Positions 5,761 through 10,125 of a stretch of 10,125 bases of DNA are shown here, in pieces; the stretch's first letter is position 1, and each line of letters starts with the position of its first letter. Below the pieces are notes generated by a model. It was not told where the DNA came from. It saw nothing but the letters and a program-made list of their open reading frames with translations, and ran no database searches. The stretch is from Spirochaeta sp. (GTDB taxonomy: Bacteria > Spirochaetota > Spirochaetia > Sphaerochaetales > Sphaerochaetaceae). The stretch is taken from positions 1 to 10,125 of the forward strand of contig JAIMZO010000035.1 in NCBI GenBank assembly GCA_020054965.1, written 5' to 3'. A program made the translations under genes and the position numbers.

Positions 5761-7286
5761 GTAGTTTTATCGTCTTCGTCATCCAAAGAGATTTCTTCCT
5801 CATCTCCATCAGGGACAAATTCAACCCAAGGAGGATGGTCATCCCCTACCTCTGCTTCATCCTCTGCAATCCGATTCCCAGAAACTGCTTGTTCCTGTTC
5901 CAGGGAAGCAAGTTCTTCCTGTTTGGTTTGCAGAGTTTGTTCAACGTTGTGTAAAGCTTCTTGCTTCTCAGTGAGTTGTAAGGTAAGCGCTGCAAAAGAA
6001 GCAGCCAAAAGCTCTTTTGCTTGGCGCTCTTCTGCATTTTCGGAAGCCAATGCTTTATGACTCCTCTTCATTTCCCCCAGCGTTTCCTGCAGTGCAGCAG
6101 CCTCGCCCCTGAGATGGAGAATAATCTGCTGGAGCTCCTCTTGCTTACGCCCATTCCTGCGCAAATTCTCCGTTGCTTGGTCATGTTGCTCACAGAGTTG
6201 CTGGATTTCATCACTGAACACATGCAAACTGTCGTACTCTTGCTGTTCCAGTTTTTGGCTCATCATTTGAGCCTGTTCCATTCGTTGTTGCAACTCCTCC
6301 AGATACGAGGAGACCGTATGAATCATGGTCTGGAACGCTTGGTCTGTCTTGGCTATGGTATGGGCGAACACAACTTCCATCTCCTGGTCACATGGCTGGC
6401 TGAATTGGGAGAGGGGTTCAGTAAGACGGCTCTTTACCTCCTCAATCAAGGAAAGGAGGTTCTCTTTTTCAGTCCTGAAGTATTGTTGGGTCTCTGTCTT
6501 GATAGACTCGTATTGGCTCTTCTGTTCATTCAAATCCTGGAAAGCCTGTTCTCTCATCGCTTCCAATTCATGTCTGCTGTTGGCAATTATCTGCTCTGCA
6601 TCGTCACCGATTTGTCTGATCTTTGCCAATTGAGAAGTCAGGATTGAAAGAGAATCGGCCTCATTGCTTTTCAGCGTCTCTGCATGGGCCGCCACACGAC
6701 TCTGGTTCTGCCGCTCCACTTCCTGGACCTCAGCTTCATACACCTGTAGCTTTGCATAGGATGAATCCAGAAGCTGTTTTACCTTCAACTGTTGTTGGCT
6801 GATTGAGTCACTCCCCTCTTCAACTGCCTCCTGGAGCATCAGCTTGAAAGCCTCTATACGTTCATCAAAATGGCTGATTGTTGCATCAACTGCTTCAATA
6901 CGCTGAATTTCTTGTTTTGTGTGCTCGATACGGGCTTCCACTTGTGCTGTGGTGGTTCCTAGCTTGGTGAGAGAGTCCCGGTAGGTATTGAGCACCCCCT
7001 GTAGTCTGGTGAGATCGTCACTTCTTGCCTCAAGGTCTGTCATCTGGGTTTCTATCCTAAGGAGCATCTGGTTGGCAGCATCAATTCGGTGATTGATCCG
7101 CTCCTCCACTTGCTGGGAGGTGTCTTTGAATTGATTACGGGAGGCTTCCAGTTCCCGGGAAAACTGCCCTACTTTCTGTTTCATGAGATCCAGACGGCGG
7201 TCACGCTTATCTTCTACACGAAGCATGTAGATGATAATAAGCGTGATGATAAACAGGATTACCGGAAGCAAAAGCTCGAGTCCCAT
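5757..7286 (-). CDS. Membrane-anchored long coiled-coil protein (possible spirochaetal SpiroCoCo-like)
   Basis: The 509-residue product has one N-terminal membrane segment (about residues 4-21), followed by a basic stretch (RVEDKRDRR). By the positive-inside rule that puts the rest in the cytoplasm. Residues about 25-470 are almost entirely heptad-patterned and rich in Gln, Glu and Leu with very few Pro, which implies a long rod-like coiled coil. The last 40 residues form an acidic tail (PDGDEEEISLDDEDDKTT) around a single WVEF. No enzymatic motif is visible. The layout resembles the coiled-coil proteins conserved in spirochaetes and named SpiroCoCo, though I recognise architecture rather than a specific signature. 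A role in cell shape, envelope organisation or filament anchoring is conceivable but not shown. AGGAGG lies eight bases before the ATG. It ends the ptsI-der-HAD operon, with grpE 171 bases downstream. Confidence 0.72.
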   Translation of the reverse strand: MGLELLLPVILFIITLIIIYMLRVEDKRDRRLDLMKQKVGQFSRELEASRNQFKDTSQQVEERINHRIDAANQMLLRIETQMTDLEARSDDLTRLQGVLNTYRDSLTKLGTTTAQVEARIEHTKQEIQRIEAVDATISHFDERIEAFKLMLQEAVEEGSDSISQQQLKVKQLLDSSYAKLQVYEAEVQEVERQNQSRVAAHAETLKSNEADSLSILTSQLAKIRQIGDDAEQIIANSRHELEAMREQAFQDLNEQKSQYESIKTETQQYFRTEKENLLSLIEEVKSRLTEPLSQFSQPCDQEMEVVFAHTIAKTDQAFQTMIHTVSSYLEELQQRMEQAQMMSQKLEQQEYDSLHVFSDEIQQLCEQHDQATENLRRNGRKQEELQQIILHLRGEAAALQETLGEMKRSHKALASENAEERQAKELLAASFAALTLQLTEKQEALHNVEQTLQTKQEELASLEQEQAVSGNRIAEDEAEVGDDHPPWVEFVPDGDEEEISLDDEDDKTT

Positions 7287-7312
7287 CGAAAAAACCTCCT
7301 ACCAGAACATCC

Positions 7313-8011
7313 TCAGAGTACCAGAGAAGCAAACTCCTTCCAAGAGCTCACCACCAAGTCCGCTTCAGGGAAGCTCTTGTGGGTATCCTTGGTTATCAGG
7401 CAGGAATGCATCCCTGCCTGTTTTGCACCACGGCAATCCTTGGTGTAACTGTCGCCCATATAGAGCACTTGGCTGGGATTCTCCTGCAAGCAATCAAGCA
7501 AGAAGAAAAATGCTTTTACACTTGGTTTCAAATAGCCGCTTTCCTCACTGCTGTGGGCATCGTCTACCAACCCATCAATACCAAGGGTCTGCAACTTACC
7601 AGCCATGGGAAAATCACTGAAAACCGCAATCTTCACACCTTGTGAATGTACTTGCTCAAGCGTCTCAACCATTGCCGGGTACGCCTTGATACTCAAAAAA
7701 GAACGCTCCCAAGCCTGATAGAACTGTCTCTCAACAGCGGCCTTAACCTGATCAGCCGTCCGCCTTCCCCCCAAGCGGGACGCCACAAGCTGAGCCTGTC
7801 GATGTATCAAGCCTTCTCGATTTTCAGGAGAAGTAGGGTGCAGATCCTGCACCCTACGGTACTCCTTTCGTGCCCAGTTGAAAGCCATGGCAAGAGTAAG
7901 GGAAGGAAACAGGGAACGAACCATTCTTACATTGAGCATCCTCTTCGGATAGAGCGTACCATCAATATCGAGCGCGAGTACCTTGATACCCTTCTCTTGC
8001 AGATAGCCCAT
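7313..8011 (-). CDS. HAD-superfamily hydrolase (class IA type)
   Basis: The product (232 residues from the ATG at 8009-8011) has all four HAD phosphatase motifs. Motif I is LALDIDGTLYP, with nucleophile Asp15 and acid/base Asp17. Motif II is AVFSDF with Ser132. Motif III is the Lys in GYLKPS (Lys162). Motif IV is YMGDSYTKDCRGAKQAG, with Asp187 and Asp192. Between motifs I and II is an alpha-helical cap of about 100 residues, as in the phosphoglycolate phosphatase and YjjG-like group. It probably removes phosphate from a small cytoplasmic metabolite; the substrate cannot be told. A TTG at 8015-8017 would add two residues and overlap the der stop, but ATG, with GGGG seven bases upstream, is preferred. 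The 2-base gap to der suggests translational coupling. It is the third gene of the ptsI-der operon. Confidence 0.85.
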   Translation of the reverse strand: MGYLQEKGIKVLALDIDGTLYPKRMLNVRMVRSLFPSLTLAMAFNWARKEYRRVQDLHPTSPENREGLIHRQAQLVASRLGGRRTADQVKAAVERQFYQAWERSFLSIKAYPAMVETLEQVHSQGVKIAVFSDFPMAGKLQTLGIDGLVDDAHSSEESGYLKPSVKAFFFLLDCLQENPSQVLYMGDSYTKDCRGAKQAGMHSCLITKDTHKSFPEADLVVSSWKEFASLVL

Positions 8012-8013
8012 AC

Positions 8014-9570
8014 TCAACCCCGTTTCTTGCCGGTGATACGCTTTGCCTGTTTTTCAATCCGTTTACGTGACTTGTCAACTGAAGCTACATTGCCTGGCTT
8101 GGTCACTTTTGGTTTTGCAAATGCTCTTCCACCAATATTACGCTTCACCTCGGTCTTTGGACCATCCACTACTGGTTTTTTGGGGCCTCTCATATGCAAT
8201 GAGGGATTTCTCTTACGTTCACGGAGATCCACCTCAATGGGAATCTGGGTGAATCCCAGGTCTCGGCGAATACAGTTCTTCAAGTACTGGACATAAATCT
8301 GCGGGAAGTCCTTGATTCGGTTGACAAACATAAGGAACTTCACTGGGTTGGCACTGAACTGGGTACCGTAATAGACCTTATAGTGGCCCATACTGCCACG
8401 TGGGGGCTGATAGGCTTCTCCCCACTCCTTGATCGCCTCATTTAGCTGGGAAGTGTCAACACGCTTATTGAGTTGTTTCCATACGCCCCATACTGTATCG
8501 AGCAACTTGCCAATATCCTGCCCTTTGAGCGCGCTGATTGATGTGATGGGCGCAAAGCCAAGGATGGGGAACAGGAACCTGATCCTGTCCTTGATAGCCT
8601 GCAACTCGTTCCCGATTCCTGTGAGCAAGTCGATCTTATTCAATACCAAGATGATACCCTTGCCCCTACGTACTATAAGGTTGGCAATCTTCTTATCCTG
8701 GTCTGAGAGTCCCTCGATAGCATCCACCATCAACAACACTACATCAGCCTCATCGATGGTCTTGATGGCACGATTGACGGAGTAGTATTCCACATCCTCC
8801 TCAACCTTGCTCTTACGCCTGATACCTGCAGTATCAAGTACGGTAAAGTCACTACCCTTGTATGAGAAAGTTCCCATGACAACATCACGGGTAGTACCAG
8901 CAATATCACTGACAATTGAAACATCTGAACCTACCAAGAGGTTGGTAAGGGTGGATTTGCCTGTATTTGGCTTGCCCATAATGGCCAGCTTCACACGCTC
9001 GGCTTCTTCAGGGGCTTCTTCAAGGCTTACCATTTCCAGCATGCCAAGCAGGGAATCTTCCAGATCTTCAATGCCCAAACCGTGAGCTGCAGATATACCT
9101 ACCACACGTTGGAATCCATACTGGTAGTACTCCCAGACAAAGTCGTCACGCTTGGGGTCATCAACCTTGTTCACCACAAGCAATACTTTCTCACTGTATG
9201 GGCGCAATGCTTTCAGCAATTCTTCGTCCTCTGCCGTGACAGCAGTGCACTCCATCATAAAAATGATGGCATCACTTTGTGAAAGAAGGCCTAAACTCTT
9301 ATTGGCGACCAGGTCATCAAACCCTTCTCGCTCAACCTTTACCCCGCCACTATCTACAAGTGTTACAGGATGGTTCCCAAGGTACCAGCGTTCAGGAATC
9401 AAGTCACGGGTAACCCCTGGGGTCGGATCGGTAATTGCCCGTCTTTTGCCGATCAAGCGATTGAACAATGTGGACTTACCCACATTGGGGCGGCCTACAA
9501 TAGAGATAACCGGAATCTTTGCCGGTGAATCTTGTGTCTCAGATGGTGGTGAAATGATCGAATCGGTCAT
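8014..9570 (-). CDS. der: GTPase Der (EngA), ribosome assembly
   Basis: Der is an essential GTPase with two G domains that helps mature the 50S ribosomal subunit. G domain 1 (about 20-180) shows GRPNVGKS (26-33), DSGG (73-76) and NKVD (134-137). G domain 2 (about 192-365) shows GKPNTGKS (199-206), DTAGIRRKSK (246-255) and NKID (311-314). The KH-like domain follows (about 366-455, with HYKVYYGTQ and FVNRIKDFP). A basic tail of about 60 residues (RKRIEKQAKRITGKKRG at the end) makes it 518 residues, longer than many relatives, and may bind rRNA. Oddities are DSGG instead of the more common DTGG, and MECTAVTAEDEE where domain 1 usually carries an Asp after strand 4. The ATG has GGGAG seven bases upstream and lies inside the end of ptsI (32-bp overlap). 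Identification is secure. Confidence 0.95.
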   Translation of the reverse strand: MTDSIISPPSETQDSPAKIPVISIVGRPNVGKSTLFNRLIGKRRAITDPTPGVTRDLIPERWYLGNHPVTLVDSGGVKVEREGFDDLVANKSLGLLSQSDAIIFMMECTAVTAEDEELLKALRPYSEKVLLVVNKVDDPKRDDFVWEYYQYGFQRVVGISAAHGLGIEDLEDSLLGMLEMVSLEEAPEEAERVKLAIMGKPNTGKSTLTNLLVGSDVSIVSDIAGTTRDVVMGTFSYKGSDFTVLDTAGIRRKSKVEEDVEYYSVNRAIKTIDEADVVLLMVDAIEGLSDQDKKIANLIVRRGKGIILVLNKIDLLTGIGNELQAIKDRIRFLFPILGFAPITSISALKGQDIGKLLDTVWGVWKQLNKRVDTSQLNEAIKEWGEAYQPPRGSMGHYKVYYGTQFSANPVKFLMFVNRIKDFPQIYVQYLKNCIRRDLGFTQIPIEVDLRERKRNPSLHMRGPKKPVVDGPKTEVKRNIGGRAFAKPKVTKPGNVASVDKSRKRIEKQAKRITGKKRG

Positions 9571-10125
9571 GCATCCACTCCCTTATAAACGTATTTATCG
9601 TGAGATATGAGTCCATTTCCAAGACCTGCTGTGCCAGTGTCCTCGCCTCTTCATAAGAGACCGAGCGCAAGATTTTTCGCACCTGCAGGAGGCTTTGGGA
9701 CCCCATGCTCAATTCATCCAACCCCATACCGGCCAACAGCACGGAACAGAGAGGATCGGAAGCCATCTCCCCGCAGAGGCTTACCGGTATGTTGTTCTGG
9801 TGGGCTTTCTCTACAATCATGCGGATCGATCGCAGCACCCCGGGGTGAAATGGCTGATACAGGTAGGCTATCTTCTCATTACCCCGATCGACAGCAATGG
9901 TATACTGGATCAGGTCATTGGTTCCGATTGAGAAGAAGTCGACCTTCTTTGCCAAGATATCTGCACACAAGGCTGCAGACGGTACCTCGATCATGGTCCC
10001 AATTTTAATATCAGGGTCGAAGGGAATCTGCTCATTCCGGCAATCCTCCTTGACATGTTCAAGGAGATACAGGACCGCATTCAGCTCCTCGACCCCGCTG
10101 ATCATTGGAAACATGATCTGCACGG
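9539..10125 (-). CDS. ptsI: Phosphoenolpyruvate-protein phosphotransferase (PTS enzyme I), 3' part
   Basis: Only the C-terminal third of the gene is here; it runs off the right edge, and the in-frame GTG near the edge is internal, not a start. Enzyme I takes phosphate from phosphoenolpyruvate and passes it to HPr, starting the sugar phosphotransferase relay in the cytoplasm. The visible part is the PEP-binding TIM barrel. It shows IMFPMISGVEEL, IGTMIEVPSAALCAD, VDFFSIGTNDLIQYTIAVDRGN (substrate and Mg binding), and SLCGEMASDP containing the catalytic Cys that donates a proton to the product. LAGMGLDELSMG then leads to the C-terminal helices. The end (REWMHDRFDHFTTI) overlaps the start of der by 32 bases, so the two are probably co-transcribed. 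HPr and the N-terminal phosphohistidine domain lie outside the window. It could in principle be a PtsI-like paralogue, but all visible catalytic motifs are intact. Confidence 0.93.
   Translation of the reverse strand, partial: VQIMFPMISGVEELNAVLYLLEHVKEDCRNEQIPFDPDIKIGTMIEVPSAALCADILAKKVDFFSIGTNDLIQYTIAVDRGNEKIAYLYQPFHPGVLRSIRMIVEKAHQNNIPVSLCGEMASDPLCSVLLAGMGLDELSMGSQSLLQVRKILRSVSYEEARTLAQQVLEMDSYLTINTFIREWMHDRFDHFTTI

Noticed and set aside
10100..10125. GTG near the right edge as a start for a 194-residue ptsI gene
   Set aside because: The reading frame is in the middle of the conserved enzyme I barrel (IMFPMIS), so the gene simply continues beyond the window.
1..10125. Signs of a mobile element, CRISPR array, defence system or horizontally acquired island
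   Set aside because: No transposase, integrase, long repeats or regular spacers were found. The genes are housekeeping ones in co-directional order.

Overview
The window looks like a core chromosomal segment of a bacterium, probably a spirochaete and perhaps close to Sphaerochaeta. That placement is an impression. It rests on the style of the chaperone sequences, a long membrane-anchored coiled-coil protein like those typical of spirochaetes, and a Wzi-like outer-membrane-type protein encoded nearby. No rRNA gene or other decisive marker is present. All eight recognisable genes lie on the minus strand, so transcription runs from the right edge to the left. There are no tRNA or rRNA genes, no CRISPR array, no insertion sequences, and no stretch of more than 300 bases without a gene.

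In transcription order the right-hand block is ptsI (3' third only, cut by the window edge), der, a HAD-family hydrolase and a 509-residue coiled-coil protein. These genes overlap or almost touch: 32 bp overlap between ptsI and der, 2 bp between der and the HAD gene, 27 bp or less before the coiled-coil gene. They look like one operon that mixes sugar-phosphotransferase, ribosome-assembly and unknown functions.

The central block is the Hsp70 chaperone system, grpE-dnaK-dnaJ. No hrcA gene and no CIRCE operator (TTAGCACTC-N9-GAGTGCTAA) precedes it. grpE and dnaK are each preceded by a similar, apparently undescribed module. It starts on the stop codon of the gene before, reads TTGACG, 9-10 bases, GGTRTGAGTA, 10-11 bases, and ends in an inverted repeat with a 6-bp stem and 5-base loop. 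The two stems differ in sequence but both pair perfectly. If TTGACG is a -35 element, both transcripts would begin almost exactly at the 5' edge of the hairpin. A perfect 12-bp hairpin with a TTCG loop separates dnaK from dnaJ, and an intrinsic terminator follows dnaJ. The arrangement would allow separate dosing of GrpE, DnaK and DnaJ.

The left-hand block holds rlmB (a TrmH-type rRNA 2'-O-methyltransferase), whose ribosome-binding site lies in the loop of a small inverted repeat. After it comes a secreted Wzi-like protein that ends abruptly at 231 residues, just after a conserved family motif. This gene may be frameshifted or truncated, and the last 84 bases of the window show coding-like sequence in another frame.
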